Of a stretch of DNA of 64,000 nt, positions 34,563 through 44,149 are shown piece by piece (the stretch's first letter is position 1; every line of letters starts with the position of its first letter). The stretch is from Roseovarius sp. (GTDB lineage Bacteria; Pseudomonadota; Alphaproteobacteria; Rhodobacterales; Rhodobacteraceae). The stretch covers positions 124,001 to 188,000 of the forward strand of contig NZ_JALUXE010000034.1 of assembly GCF_027019125.1 (NCBI RefSeq). The letters are read 5' to 3'. The position numbers were made by a program, and so were the translations under genes. The notes beneath the pieces were generated by a model. The model saw only the letters and a list, made by a program, of their open reading frames with translations. It had not been told where the DNA came from and did not search any database.

Positions 34563-35507
34563 ATGGACATACTTGATATCCTCCTCTCCGCCAGTTTCTG
34601 GGCCGCCGCGATCCGCATTGCGAGCCCGCTGATCTTTGCCACCTTGGGCGAGTTGATCTGCGAGCGCGCGGGCGTGCTCAATCTTGGCATCGAGGGGATC
34701 ATGGTTGCCGGTGCATTTGCCGGATGGATGGCGGTGTATTCCGGTCTGGGTCTCTGGCCGGGTGTTGCGGTGGCGATGGTCGTCGGCATGGGCTTTGGCG
34801 CGGTGCATAGCCTCTTGACCGTGCCTTTCGGCCTCTCGCAGCATGTGGTGGGGCTTGGCGTCACGCTCCTTGCTACCTCCTCGACCTATTACGCCTATCG
34901 CCTCGCCCTGCCAGAGGTGACAAGCCCGCCGAAAATCACGGCCTTTCAGCCATGGGAGATCCCGCTGCTGTCCGACATTCCGCTGATCGGCCCAGCGCTT
35001 TTCTCGCAGACACCACTGACCTATCTGGCCTTCCTCCTCGTGGGCGTGGTCAGCCTCGTGCTCTATCGCACGCCGCTTGGCCTTGCGCTGCGCGCGGCGG
35101 GCGAGAATCCGGCGGCGGTGGCGGCACAGGGCCTGTCTGTCACGGGCTTGCGCATGGGCGCGGTGATCGTCGGATCGGGGCTGATGGCCATGGGGGGTGC
35201 GTTTCTGACCATGTCGGCCTTTGACTCCTTTTTCTTCGAGATGGTCAACGGGCGCGGCTGGATCTGCATCGCGCTGGTGGTGTTTGGCGCTTGGAAACCG
35301 GGCAAGGCGCTGTTGGGCGCAGTGCTGTTTGCGGCCTTTGACGCGCTGCAAATCCGGGTGCAGCAGACACCGCTCGGCGCGGACATTCCCTATCAGGTCT
35401 TTCTGATGACGCCCTATGTCCTCTCGATCCTCGCGCTCATCGTCATGTCGCGCCGCGCCGAGGTGCCGGCTGCCCTGATGGTGGCCTTCAACAAGGGAGA
35501 ACGCTGA
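34563..35507 (+). CDS. BMP-type ABC importer permease 2
   Basis: A 314-residue inner-membrane permease (YufQ-like). Seen: SPLIFATLGELICERAGVLNLGIEGIMVAGAFAG, typical of the family's first helices, and LRAAGENPAAVAAQGLSVTGLRMGAVIVGSGLM. It lies three bases after permease 1 and overlaps the deaminase start by one base (TGATG), so all five genes are one transcript. Confidence 0.93.
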   Translation: MDILDILLSASFWAAAIRIASPLIFATLGELICERAGVLNLGIEGIMVAGAFAGWMAVYSGLGLWPGVAVAMVVGMGFGAVHSLLTVPFGLSQHVVGLGVTLLATSSTYYAYRLALPEVTSPPKITAFQPWEIPLLSDIPLIGPALFSQTPLTYLAFLLVGVVSLVLYRTPLGLALRAAGENPAAVAAQGLSVTGLRMGAVIVGSGLMAMGGAFLTMSAFDSFFFEMVNGRGWICIALVVFGAWKPGKALLGAVLFAAFDALQIRVQQTPLGADIPYQVFLMTPYVLSILALIVMSRRAEVPAALMVAFNKGER

Positions 35508-36784
35508 TGTTCGATCTGATCGTCAAGGGCGGCACGCTGCCCGATGGCACCGTGGCCGATATTGGCATTGCCGGCGACCGGATCACGGCGATTGGGCGGC
35601 TTGAAGGGGCCGAGGCAGGCCAGGTGATCGACGCCAGCGGCGATCTGGTCAGCCCGCCCTTTGTCGATCCGCATTTCCACCTTGACGCGACGCTGAGTTA
35701 CGGCCTGCCACGCATCAACGCCTCGGGCACGCTGCTGGAGGGGATCGGCCTCTGGGGCGAACTCAAGCAGATCGTCACCGAGGAAGAGATGGTCAACCGC
35801 GCTCTGGAGTATTGCGATTGGGCCGCTTCAATGGGCCTCTTGGCGATCCGCAGCCATGTCGATACCTGCGACGACAGTCTCAAGGGCGTGGCGGCCATGC
35901 TCGACGTGCGCGACAAGGTCAAAGGCTATATCGACCTGCAGCTTGTGGCCTTTCCACAGGATGGTTTCTACCGCGATCCCACCGCGCGCGCCAACACGCT
36001 CCGTGCCCTCGACATGGGCGTCGACGTGGTGGGCGGCATCCCGCATTTCGAACGCACGATGGCGGATGGCGCAGCCTCGGTCCGGGAACTCTGCGAGATT
36101 GCGGCGAAGCGCGGCCTGATGGTGGACATGCATTGCGACGAGAGCGACGATCCCCTCAGTCGCCATATCGAAACACTGGCCTATGAGGCGCAGCGCCTCG
36201 GGCTTCAGGGGCGGGTTGCGGGCAGCCACCTCACCTCGATGCATTCGATGGACAATTACTATGTGTCCAAGCTCTTGCCGCTGATGGCCGAGGCAGGCGT
36301 CGCCGCAATCCCCAATCCGCTGATCAACATCATGCTGCAGGGGCGGCACGACACCTTTCCCAAGCGGCGCGGTCTGACGCGGGTCAAGGAAATGCAGGCG
36401 CAGGGCATCACCGTCGGCTGGGGGCAGGATTGCGTGCGCGATCCATGGTATTCGCTCGGCACCGCCGACATGCTTGATGTCGCCTTCATGGGGCTACACG
36501 TGGCCCAGATGAGTAGCCCCGAAGAAATGCGGCGCTGTTTCGACATGGTGACGGTCGAGAACGCGCGCATTCTGGCGCTGGCGGATTATGGCTTGCATGT
36601 GGGTGCCGTGGCTTCGCTCGTCGTGCTCGACGCGGGCGATCCGATCGAGGCGGTGCGCCTGCGCGCCGCGCGCCTTGCGGTCGTGTCCAAGGGGCAGGTG
36701 ATTGCGCGCACACCGCGCGGAGATGCCACGCTAGAGATCGCGGGGCGGCCCGGTTCTGTGCGGCGGCGGCACCCGGTTGCATAG
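35507..36784 (+). CDS. codA: amidohydrolase, cytosine deaminase type
   Basis: A 425-residue metal-dependent amidohydrolase closest to cytosine/isoguanine deaminase CodA. Metal ligands are seen in FVDPHFHLDATLS (HxH), DMHCDESDDPLSRH, SHLTSMHSMDNYYV and WGQDCVRDPWYSLGTADML (Asp). Family members also accept creatinine-like and other N-heterocycles, and in this copy GQDCVRDPW replaces the GHDDVFDPW of E. coli CodA: the His and one Asp near the active site differ. The role is best read as deamination of the base brought in by the BMP importer before it. The length is normal. Confidence 0.85.
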   Translation: MFDLIVKGGTLPDGTVADIGIAGDRITAIGRLEGAEAGQVIDASGDLVSPPFVDPHFHLDATLSYGLPRINASGTLLEGIGLWGELKQIVTEEEMVNRALEYCDWAASMGLLAIRSHVDTCDDSLKGVAAMLDVRDKVKGYIDLQLVAFPQDGFYRDPTARANTLRALDMGVDVVGGIPHFERTMADGAASVRELCEIAAKRGLMVDMHCDESDDPLSRHIETLAYEAQRLGLQGRVAGSHLTSMHSMDNYYVSKLLPLMAEAGVAAIPNPLINIMLQGRHDTFPKRRGLTRVKEMQAQGITVGWGQDCVRDPWYSLGTADMLDVAFMGLHVAQMSSPEEMRRCFDMVTVENARILALADYGLHVGAVASLVVLDAGDPIEAVRLRAARLAVVSKGQVIARTPRGDATLEIAGRPGSVRRRHPVA

Positions 36785-36883
36785 GCGTTTCCCGGCCTAT
36801 CAGCCCGGATGACCAAGCGGCAGGCTTGCACCCGGAGCAGCAAGACAGGAACATCGCGGCAAATTCTTCAGGAGTGGTCCCCC

Positions 36884-38503
36884 ATGCGTGCCCTTTGCCT
36901 CGTTCTGCCTTTCGCCTCGCTCGCCTTGCCCGCCATGGCCGCGGATATCGCCCTCTCGAGCCGTGTCAGCGCCGTAACCCTCTATCCGCAAGGCGCAACC
37001 GTGACCCGCGAAGTGGCTTTTAGCGCCCCGGCGGGGCAGCATGACCTGATATTGGCCGATTTGCCAAAAGGCACGCCCCTCGCCTCTGTGCGGGTAGCGG
37101 TTGAGGGCGCGCGTATGGGAGGGCTCACCACGCGCAACGATTACGTGCCGCCCCGCGATGCCCCCGAAAGTGCGGCCTTGATCGCGGCCCGTGCCGAGGT
37201 CGAGCGGCTGGAAGAGGCGTTGCGCCTTGCCCGCGAAGGCATCGCCGACATAGAGATCGAGGCCGAGGCGGCACGCGCGCGTATCGCCTTTCTGGCGCAG
37301 ATCGGTCAAGGGGACGGGACCGCAACCCTGACGCCGGATCAACTGCGCGACCTGAGCGCCATGATCGGCAGCGAGACCCTGTTGGCCCGTCAGGCCGAAG
37401 CCGCCGCAACCCGCCGGGCCGAGGCCGCCAAACGTGCCCTCAAGGACCAGATCAAGGCGCGCGATGCCGCGCGGCAAGCGTTGAACGCACTCGTGCCCGA
37501 GGACGAGGCCCGCGCCATGCTCGCCGTGGCGATCACCTCGGATGCAGACACCCAAGGCACGCTGACCGTAACCTACACCATCCCCGATGCAGGCTGGCAG
37601 CCGCTCTATGATCTGCATCTGGCGCGCGACAGCGGCGCACTCAGGATCGAACGCGGCGCTTTTGTGCAGCAATCCACCGGCGAGAATTGGCAGGACATCG
37701 CGCTCACCCTCTCGACCCTGCGACCGTCAGAGCAGACCGAACCGGGACAAATCTGGCCTTGGATCGTGCGGATTGATGATCCCGAGGCGATTCAACCGAT
37801 GGCGCGCGGCAAGGCCGAAGCGGTGTTCATGGCCGCACCCGTGGCAGAGGCCGCGGCCTCTGACATCGCCGTTGCCAGCTTTGATGGGCTATCGGTCAGC
37901 TATCGCTATCCCGCCCCTGTCAGTGTCACCACCGGGGCGGATAATGTGCGCCTCATGCTGGCCCCGATGGAAACCAGGGCCGAGGTCGTGGCACAGGCGG
38001 TGCCGATGCTGGATCAGACCGCCTATCTCATGGCGCGCCTGACGAATGACACCGGCGAGATCCTCTTGCCCACATCCGAGGCGCGGTTCTACCTCGATGG
38101 GCGCTATGTCGGGCAACGCTGGCTGAACCTGATCCCCGACGGGGCCAAGGCGAGCATGTCCTTTGGCCCCATCGAGGGGCTCCGCCTGACCCGTCTTGTA
38201 CGCGACCGCAACGAAGGCGACCGGGGGATCCTCACGAAATCCAATGAGCAGACAGAGACGGTCGAGATCAGCGTCGAGAACCTGACCGGCGAGACGTGGC
38301 CGCTGCGCCTGATCGACCGCGTGCCGGTGTCCGAACAAGAGGATCTGGAGATAACCTGGAGCGCCGATCCCATGCCCACAGAGCGCGATGTCGACGATGC
38401 GCGCGGGGTGATGGCGTGGACCTTTGATCTTCCTTCTCAGGAGACGCAGACAATCACGGTAAACACGCGAATGACGTGGCCCGAGGGCAAGGTGCTGCAA
38501 TGA
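36884..38503 (+). CDS. exported DUF4139 domain protein, mucoidy-inhibitor-like
   Basis: A 539-residue protein with a Sec signal peptide (MRALCLVLPFASLALPAMAA). Residues about 25-130 match the DUF4140 N-domain (SSRVSAVTLYPQGATVTREVAF). A coiled-coil Glu/Ala/Arg-rich stretch follows (about 100-210), then the DUF4139 domain (about 210-535), with LTVTYTIPDAGWQPLYDLHLARDSGALRIERGAFVQQSTGENWQDIALTLSTLRP. Homologues occur in the cell envelope; function unknown. GGAG lies nine bases before ATG 36884. It is alone, after the codA-like gene and before an oppositely oriented ABC-2 permease. Confidence 0.85.
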   Translation: MRALCLVLPFASLALPAMAADIALSSRVSAVTLYPQGATVTREVAFSAPAGQHDLILADLPKGTPLASVRVAVEGARMGGLTTRNDYVPPRDAPESAALIAARAEVERLEEALRLAREGIADIEIEAEAARARIAFLAQIGQGDGTATLTPDQLRDLSAMIGSETLLARQAEAAATRRAEAAKRALKDQIKARDAARQALNALVPEDEARAMLAVAITSDADTQGTLTVTYTIPDAGWQPLYDLHLARDSGALRIERGAFVQQSTGENWQDIALTLSTLRPSEQTEPGQIWPWIVRIDDPEAIQPMARGKAEAVFMAAPVAEAAASDIAVASFDGLSVSYRYPAPVSVTTGADNVRLMLAPMETRAEVVAQAVPMLDQTAYLMARLTNDTGEILLPTSEARFYLDGRYVGQRWLNLIPDGAKASMSFGPIEGLRLTRLVRDRNEGDRGILTKSNEQTETVEISVENLTGETWPLRLIDRVPVSEQEDLEITWSADPMPTERDVDDARGVMAWTFDLPSQETQTITVNTRMTWPEGKVLQ

Positions 38504-38513
38504 CAGCGGCGGT

Positions 38514-39335
38514 TTATCGCTTCGCTTCCCAACTGCTCGATGCATATTGGCGAGTGTAGAATTCCGCCATGAGGCCGATCATCAAAAGCGCAAGGCCGAC
38601 ATAATACGGATATTCAAGCGAGGTCCGATGCGGCGTGTAGTTGATGAAAACGAAGCCGCGCGTCTGGTCGATGATATGAAACAGCGGGTTCCAGTCGAAC
38701 ATGTTCATCATGAAGGTGGGCAGGGTGTTGACCACGAACATCTTGCCCGATGCGATCATGTTTGCGCGCTGATAGATCATGGCAATGATCGAAACCAATC
38801 CCGGCGCCCATGGCTTCATCGCCAAGAGCACGAGACCTACGGCAACGCCCGTGAACCACGCAGTCAGTATCATCCCAAAGGCTTGAATGGGCTGATAGAT
38901 ACTGATCGGCACAAAACCCACGTGATAGATGAACAGAACAACGAACAGTGACAGAACCTGAATGTAAAGCGAGCTGAGCGCCGCCGAACAGATCGCGATG
39001 ACCGTGTTCATCGGCGCGTGTTGCATCATCGGAGAAGCCGGCCCTTCGGCCCCCATGACCGCGCTCATCGCCTTGATATGGGTGATGTAAACAAAGATGC
39101 CGGACATCATGAACAAAAGAAAATCACCGCGGATTTTCATACCCTTGAGGCCGAGCACGGTGAACAACAGGTAGAATGCCATCACCATGATGATCACGGT
39201 CATGATGTTCTTGACCAATGCCAGCACAGCATTTCGATCGCTCTTGCGCACGTCCCGCACGGCGGCATGATAAATCAGTTCAGCAATGTTGATTGCCGAA
39301 TGCAGGCTCGATCTGGGTCGCGTGGTCTTGAACAT
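38514..39335 (-). CDS. ABC-2 type polysaccharide-export permease
   Basis: A 273-residue inner-membrane permease (KpsM/RkpT-like ABC-2 family) with six helices and the typical end FDWNPLFHIIDQTRGFVFINYTPHRTSLEYP. This points to capsule or other surface-polysaccharide export. No partner ATPase gene (kpsT type) is adjacent, so it uses one encoded elsewhere. The start is uncertain: Met at 39335 (MFKTTRPRSSL) gives the family's usual N-terminus; an in-frame Met at 39422 adds a 29-residue basic leader with no ribosome-binding site. It is divergent from cysQ. Confidence 0.85.
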   Translation of the reverse strand: MFKTTRPRSSLHSAINIAELIYHAAVRDVRKSDRNAVLALVKNIMTVIIMVMAFYLLFTVLGLKGMKIRGDFLLFMMSGIFVYITHIKAMSAVMGAEGPASPMMQHAPMNTVIAICSAALSSLYIQVLSLFVVLFIYHVGFVPISIYQPIQAFGMILTAWFTGVAVGLVLLAMKPWAPGLVSIIAMIYQRANMIASGKMFVVNTLPTFMMNMFDWNPLFHIIDQTRGFVFINYTPHRTSLEYPYYVGLALLMIGLMAEFYTRQYASSSWEAKR

Positions 39336-39468
39336 GGCGCGGGGCCGCTGGCCTCTTATTTTTGGTCCGGGTTTCTTGCCGTCCTTGCGAGAGCGTATCA
39401 TAAGGGCGCAGATATAATCCATCGGTTAACGGCGCAAAGTGGCGTCTTGGCGGCAAAGGAGTGGCGAT

Positions 39469-40266
39469 TTGGAGTATGACAGGCTGATTTCGGTGATGCG
39501 GGCCCTAGCGCTTGAAGCCGGGGCAAAGATCATGGACATCTACGAGGCGGATGATTTCGCGGTAAAGGTCAAGTCCGACGCAAGCCCCGTGACAGAGGCG
39601 GACGAGGCGGCCGATGCGATCATTTCCGCCGGCCTGCGCGCCGCTTTCCCCGAGGTTCCGCTGGTGACAGAGGAACAGGCAACATCGCATGGCGAGACGG
39701 CCAAGACCTTTCTGATCGTCGACCCGCTGGATGGGACAAAGGAATTCATCAACCGGCGCGGCGATTTCACAGTCAACATCGCCTATGTCGAAGCGGGCGT
39801 GCCGACCCGTGGCGTGGTCTATGCCCCAGCCAAGGGGCGCATGTTCTACACGCTGGCCGATGGCAATTCGGTCGAGGAAGAAGGGCCGTTTGCATTGGAC
39901 ACGCCCGGTGCCTTGCGGCCCGTTCGGGTGGCGCAACCGGACAATACCGCGCTCATGGTCGTGGCGAGCAAATCGCACCGCGATCAGGCCACCGACGACT
40001 ACATCGGCAAATACGCGGTCAAGGACATGACGAGCGCGGGCTCCTCGCTCAAGTTCTGCCTTGTCGCGACCGGCGAGGCCGATCTCTATCCCCGTCTGGG
40101 GCGCACGATGGAATGGGACACAGCCGCCGGGCATGCCGTGCTGAACGGGGCCGGGGGGCAAGTGGTACGCTTCGAGGATCACCAGCCGCTCACCTACGGA
40201 AAGGCAGATTTCGCCAATCCGTTCTTCATCGCCCTCGCCCCCGGCGTGGTCCTGAAAGGAGCATGA
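39469..40266 (+). CDS. cysQ: 3'(2'),5'-bisphosphate nucleotidase CysQ
   Basis: A 265-residue inositol-monophosphatase-fold phosphatase that breaks down PAP to AMP and supports sulfate/sulfo-sugar metabolism. Metal motifs are VTEADEAADAIIS, VTEEQ, FLIVDPLDGTKEFINRRGDFTVNIA and MEWDTAAGHAVLNGAGG. The best start is a TTG at 39469 (reading LEYDRLISVMRAL, first residue Met in the protein), with AAAGGAG seven bases before it; the upstream in-frame codon has no such site. It precedes kdsB by one base, in an envelope-sugar block. Confidence 0.88.
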   Translation: MEYDRLISVMRALALEAGAKIMDIYEADDFAVKVKSDASPVTEADEAADAIISAGLRAAFPEVPLVTEEQATSHGETAKTFLIVDPLDGTKEFINRRGDFTVNIAYVEAGVPTRGVVYAPAKGRMFYTLADGNSVEEEGPFALDTPGALRPVRVAQPDNTALMVVASKSHRDQATDDYIGKYAVKDMTSAGSSLKFCLVATGEADLYPRLGRTMEWDTAAGHAVLNGAGGQVVRFEDHQPLTYGKADFANPFFIALAPGVVLKGA

Positions 40267-40267
40267 G

Positions 40268-41068
40268 ATGAGCGTCGTCATCGTCATTCCCGCGCGTTAC
40301 GCCTCGACCCGTTATCCCGGCAAGCCGCTCGTGGCCCTGACCGGGGCCACGGGCGAGGCAAAGAGCCTGATCCGGCGCTCATGGGAGGCCGCCCGTCAGG
40401 TGCAGGGTGTCGACCGGGTTGTTGTGGCCACCGATGACGACCGTATCCGCGCAGCCTCCGAGGCATTCGGTGCAGAGGTCGTCATGACCTCTGAAAGTTG
40501 CGGCAACGGCACCGAGCGCTGTGCCGAGGCGCTGGAGGTCATGGGCGGCGACTATGACATCATCGTCAACCTGCAAGGCGACGCACCGCTCACCCCGCAT
40601 TGGTTCGTCGAGGATCTGATCGCTGGCCTGCGCGCAGATTCCGGGGCAGAGGTGGCAACGCCCGTGCTGCGATGTGACGGTCGCGCCCTCAACGGCTTTC
40701 TCGACGACCGCGCAAATGGCCGGGTCGGCGGCACAACGGCGGTCTTTGGCGAGGGCGCGCGCGCGCTCTACTTTTCCAAGGAAGTGATTCCCTACACCCC
40801 TCGTCGCTATGAGACCGACGAGGAGACGCCGGTCTTTCACCATGTCGGTGTCTACGCCTACCGTCCGCAAGCGCTGCGCGACTATGCCACTTGGCCGATG
40901 GGGCCGCTGGAAAAGCTCGAAGGGCTCGAACAGCTGCGGTTTCTCGAACGCGGACGCCCGGTGCTCTGCGTCGAGGTCGCGGCGCAGGGGCGGCAATTCT
41001 GGGAGTTGAACAACCCCGAAGACGTACCGCGCATCGAGGCGATGATGCGGGAAATGGGCATGGGCTAA
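40268..41068 (+). CDS. kdsB: 3-deoxy-manno-octulosonate cytidylyltransferase
   Basis: A 266-residue nucleotidyltransferase that makes CMP-Kdo for lipopolysaccharide core or capsule. Seen: VIVIPARYASTRYPGKPL at the N-terminus, ATDDDRI, GTERCAEAL, and NLQGDAPL (metal Asp). The C-terminus LNNPEDVPRIEAMM is also typical. Kdo-cytidylyl relatives acting on other 8- or 9-carbon acids cannot be ruled out. It starts one base after the cysQ stop. Confidence 0.87.
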   Translation: MSVVIVIPARYASTRYPGKPLVALTGATGEAKSLIRRSWEAARQVQGVDRVVVATDDDRIRAASEAFGAEVVMTSESCGNGTERCAEALEVMGGDYDIIVNLQGDAPLTPHWFVEDLIAGLRADSGAEVATPVLRCDGRALNGFLDDRANGRVGGTTAVFGEGARALYFSKEVIPYTPRRYETDEETPVFHHVGVYAYRPQALRDYATWPMGPLEKLEGLEQLRFLERGRPVLCVEVAAQGRQFWELNNPEDVPRIEAMMREMGMG

Positions 41069-41182
41069 AGATCGCTCATCAATACCCTGCCAAAGCGCAA
41101 CATTTCGCGAATTTTCCCCTTAACACGATGCAAAAGACGTCGCTGTTGTGTAAGGTGACCAAAAGTTTTCCAGGAGCATTCC

Positions 41183-42076
41183 ATGCGTAGCAAAGTAACC
41201 AAGGCAATCTTTCCAGTCGCCGGGCTTGGAACACGGTTTTTGCCAGCCACGAAATCGGTGCCCAAGGAAATCATGACGCTGGTTGATCGCCCTTTGGTGC
41301 AATACGCCATAGACGAGGCGCGCGCCGCCGGGATCAAGGAATTCATCTTCATCACCTCGCGCGGCAAAGGTGCGCTTGAGGATTATTTCGACTACGCCCC
41401 ACAGCTTGAGGCCGAATTGCGCCGCAAAGGTAAGGATGATCTGCTCGAAATCCTGAAATCCACCAACATGGACAGCGGCGAAGTGGCCTATATGCGCCAG
41501 CACAAGCCGCTAGGTCTGGGCCATGCCGTGTGGTGCGCGCGGCGGCTCATCTCGAACGAACCTTTTGCCGTGATCCTGCCGGACGACGTGATCGCCGCGG
41601 AAAAGCCCTGTCTTGCACAGATGGTCGAAGCCTTTGAGGAAACGCAGGGCAATATCGTGGCGGCAATGGAAGTGCCGGACGCCATGACAAAGTCCTACGG
41701 TATTCTCGATATCAAGGAGGATATGGGAAGCATCGTGTCGACCAAGGGCATGGTGGAAAAGCCGGCCGCAGGCACAGCGCCCTCGAACCTCGCGGTGATC
41801 GGGCGTTATATCCTGACCCCCACCGTCTTGCAGAAACTGAACCGCAAACAGGCAGGCGCGGGTGGCGAAATCCAACTGACCGATGCCATTGACGCCGCGC
41901 GCGAAGATGGCGAAGAGGTCTACGGTTTCCGCTTTCAGGGCCAGCGGTTCGATTGCGGCTCTAAAGCAGGGTTTTTGCAGGCAACGGTGGCGTTTGCCCT
42001 GGCGCGTGACGAGTTGCGGGATGAACTCTGGAATTACATTTCCGACGTGGTCCACTCTGAAAAAGCGGCTCAGTAA
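41183..42076 (+). CDS. galU: UTP-glucose-1-phosphate uridylyltransferase
   Basis: A 297-residue enzyme that makes UDP-glucose. Seen: TKAIFPVAGLGTRFLPATKSVPKEIMTLVDRPL (nucleotide loop), QYAIDEARAAGIKEFIFITSRGK, ILPDDVIAAEKPCLAQM (metal Asp) and GEIQLTDAI. It feeds galE (22 bp downstream) and the glycosyltransferase further on. AGGAG precedes the ATG. Confidence 0.96.
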   Translation: MRSKVTKAIFPVAGLGTRFLPATKSVPKEIMTLVDRPLVQYAIDEARAAGIKEFIFITSRGKGALEDYFDYAPQLEAELRRKGKDDLLEILKSTNMDSGEVAYMRQHKPLGLGHAVWCARRLISNEPFAVILPDDVIAAEKPCLAQMVEAFEETQGNIVAAMEVPDAMTKSYGILDIKEDMGSIVSTKGMVEKPAAGTAPSNLAVIGRYILTPTVLQKLNRKQAGAGGEIQLTDAIDAAREDGEEVYGFRFQGQRFDCGSKAGFLQATVAFALARDELRDELWNYISDVVHSEKAAQ

Positions 42077-42097
42077 GACTCCACGAAAGGAAGTCTG

Positions 42098-43081
42098 GTG
42101 ACGCATATTCTGGTCACAGGCGGGGCGGGCTATATCGGCAGCCACGCCTGCAAGACATTGGCGGCTGCGGGCTATACGCCCGTCACCTACGATAATCTGT
42201 GCACAGGCTGGCAGGACGCCGTGAAATTCGGCCCCTTCGAGCAAGGCGATCTGACGGATCGCGCGCGGCTCGATGAGGTATTTGCCACCTATCGACCCGC
42301 GGCGGTGATGCATTTTGCAGCACTCAGCCAGGTGGGCGAGAGCATGCGTGATCCAGGTCTCTATTGGCACAACAACGTCGCCGGGTCGCTGTCTCTGATT
42401 CAGGCGGCAGTGGCGGCGGACTGTCTCGACTTTGTGTTCTCCTCGACCTGCGCCACCTATGGCGATCAGGACAACGTCCTGCTTGACGAAGGGTGCGCGC
42501 AGCATCCGATCAATGCCTATGGCGCCTCCAAGCGCGCCATCGAGGATATGCTCCACGATTTCGGGGCCGCATATGGCCTGCGCCATGTGATTTTCCGCTA
42601 TTTCAACGTCGCGGGTGCCGACCCAGAGGCAGAGATCGGTGAATTCCACCAACCCGAAACCCATCTCATTCCGCTGATGCTGGATGCAATCGACGGCAAG
42701 CGTGATGCGCTGACGATCTTTGGCACGGATTACGACACGCCCGACGGCACCTGCATCCGCGACTATGTGCACGTCAGTGATCTGGTTGATGCACATGTTC
42801 TTGGCCTCAAATGGCTGGAGGCAGGCAAGGGCAGCCGCATTTTCAACCTTGGCACCGGCACCGGATTTTCCGTGCGCGAGGTGATCGACCAATCTGCGGT
42901 CGTGACCAACCGGGCCGTGCCCGTGGTCGAAGGCGCACGGCGGCCAGGCGACTGCACGCGGCTTGTTTCGGGATCGACCCGCGCCGCGGCAGAGCTGGGC
43001 TGGCAGCCGAAACGCTCCACGCTCACACAGATGATCGAGGATGCGTGGCGCTGGCATCAGACTGGACATTACGACAAATAG
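42098..43081 (+). CDS. galE: UDP-glucose 4-epimerase
   Basis: A 327-residue short-chain dehydrogenase-fold epimerase that interconverts UDP-glucose and UDP-galactose. The start is GTG at 42098 with AAAGGAAG before it. Rossmann motif VTGGAGYIGSHACKTLAAAGY, catalytic Tyr/Lys in NAYGASKRAIEDML, SSTCATYG with the Ser/Thr, and FRYFNVAGADP for the substrate. GTCIRDYVHVSDL is a strong GalE mark. It is one operon with galU. Confidence 0.95.
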   Translation: MTHILVTGGAGYIGSHACKTLAAAGYTPVTYDNLCTGWQDAVKFGPFEQGDLTDRARLDEVFATYRPAAVMHFAALSQVGESMRDPGLYWHNNVAGSLSLIQAAVAADCLDFVFSSTCATYGDQDNVLLDEGCAQHPINAYGASKRAIEDMLHDFGAAYGLRHVIFRYFNVAGADPEAEIGEFHQPETHLIPLMLDAIDGKRDALTIFGTDYDTPDGTCIRDYVHVSDLVDAHVLGLKWLEAGKGSRIFNLGTGTGFSVREVIDQSAVVTNRAVPVVEGARRPGDCTRLVSGSTRAAAELGWQPKRSTLTQMIEDAWRWHQTGHYDK

Positions 43082-43117
43082 CGCTGACTCTGCCGCTTGG
43101 GGGATCACGGGGACCAC

Positions 43118-44149
43118 ATGGGCGCGGGCGAGAGGATCAGCAATCTGGCGATGGACTATCGCTTGCGATGGAAGCGGCGCCGCCTGCTCTGGCGCAGCTT
43201 TCGCAAGAGACGGCAATTGCGCTGTGTTCGTGACGAAACATCCCGGATCAGACCCGGTGACATCCTATGTTTCAGCACAGTCCGGAACGAGGCGCTGCGT
43301 CTGCCCTATTTCCTCGACCATCACCGGAACCTTGGCGTGCGGCATTTTCTGATTGTCGAGAATGCCAGCGACGATGGCACACGTGACTACCTCGCCGCAC
43401 AACCCGATGTCTCTTTGTGGAGCACGGATCATAGCTACAAGCTGTCGCGTTTTGGCGTTGATTGGTTGACCTGGTTGCAGATGAAGCACGGACACGGTCA
43501 TTGGTGCCTGACCCTCGATGCCGACGAATGCCTGATCTATCCCTATCACGACACGCGAACCCTGCCTGCGCTCTGCGAGTGGCTAGAGGGACAAAAGCGC
43601 CGGTCCTTCGGCGCGCTGATGCTTGATATGTACCCCCAAGGCCCCCTGTCGACCTATGCCTACGAGGCCGGAACAGACCCGTTTCAAGCACTCTGCTGGT
43701 TCGATGGCGGCAATTATGGCATGCGGCGCAAGCCAGATTTGCAGAACCTGTGGATTCAAGGCGGCCCGCGTGCCCGGATGTTCTTTGCCAGCGATCCACG
43801 CCGTGCACCAACCATGGGCAAGGTGCCCTTGGTCAAATGGAACCGACGCTATGCCTATGTGAGTTCCGCGCATGCGCTCCTGCCCCGACGGCTGAATCAT
43901 GTCTATGACACGACCGGGGGCGAGATGACCTCGGGCATCCTGCTGCACAGCAAATTCCTCAACACCGTGGTCGAACGCTCTGCCGAAGAAAAGGCCCGGC
44001 AAGAGCATTTTGCCAATAGTAGTCTCTATGACGGCTACTACGACGCGTTGCAGGCAGACCCGGATCTATGGTGCGAAGGTTCGACCCGGCTGGTTGGCTG
44101 GCGCCAACTCGAGGCGATGGGGCTCATGTCGCGCGGCGGTTGGAATTAG
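43118..44149 (+). CDS. glycosyltransferase family 2 (Glyco_tranf_2_4 type)
   Basis: A 343-residue glycosyltransferase. An early stretch CFSTVRNEALRLPYFLDHHRNLG and VENASDDGTRDYL mark the nucleotide-sugar site; LTLDADECLIYPY holds the DxD-like metal motif. It lacks membrane helices and likely acts at the inner face of the membrane. The start ATG at 43118 is chosen over an upstream TTG. It follows galE by 36 bp and probably uses the UDP-sugars made there. The end overlaps the convergent HD gene by four bases. Confidence 0.85.
   Translation: MGAGERISNLAMDYRLRWKRRRLLWRSFRKRRQLRCVRDETSRIRPGDILCFSTVRNEALRLPYFLDHHRNLGVRHFLIVENASDDGTRDYLAAQPDVSLWSTDHSYKLSRFGVDWLTWLQMKHGHGHWCLTLDADECLIYPYHDTRTLPALCEWLEGQKRRSFGALMLDMYPQGPLSTYAYEAGTDPFQALCWFDGGNYGMRRKPDLQNLWIQGGPRARMFFASDPRRAPTMGKVPLVKWNRRYAYVSSAHALLPRRLNHVYDTTGGEMTSGILLHSKFLNTVVERSAEEKARQEHFANSSLYDGYYDALQADPDLWCEGSTRLVGWRQLEAMGLMSRGGWN

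Noticed and set aside
41510..43216. Open frame of about 570 codons on the minus strand
   Set aside because: Antisense to galU and galE with no protein-like features.
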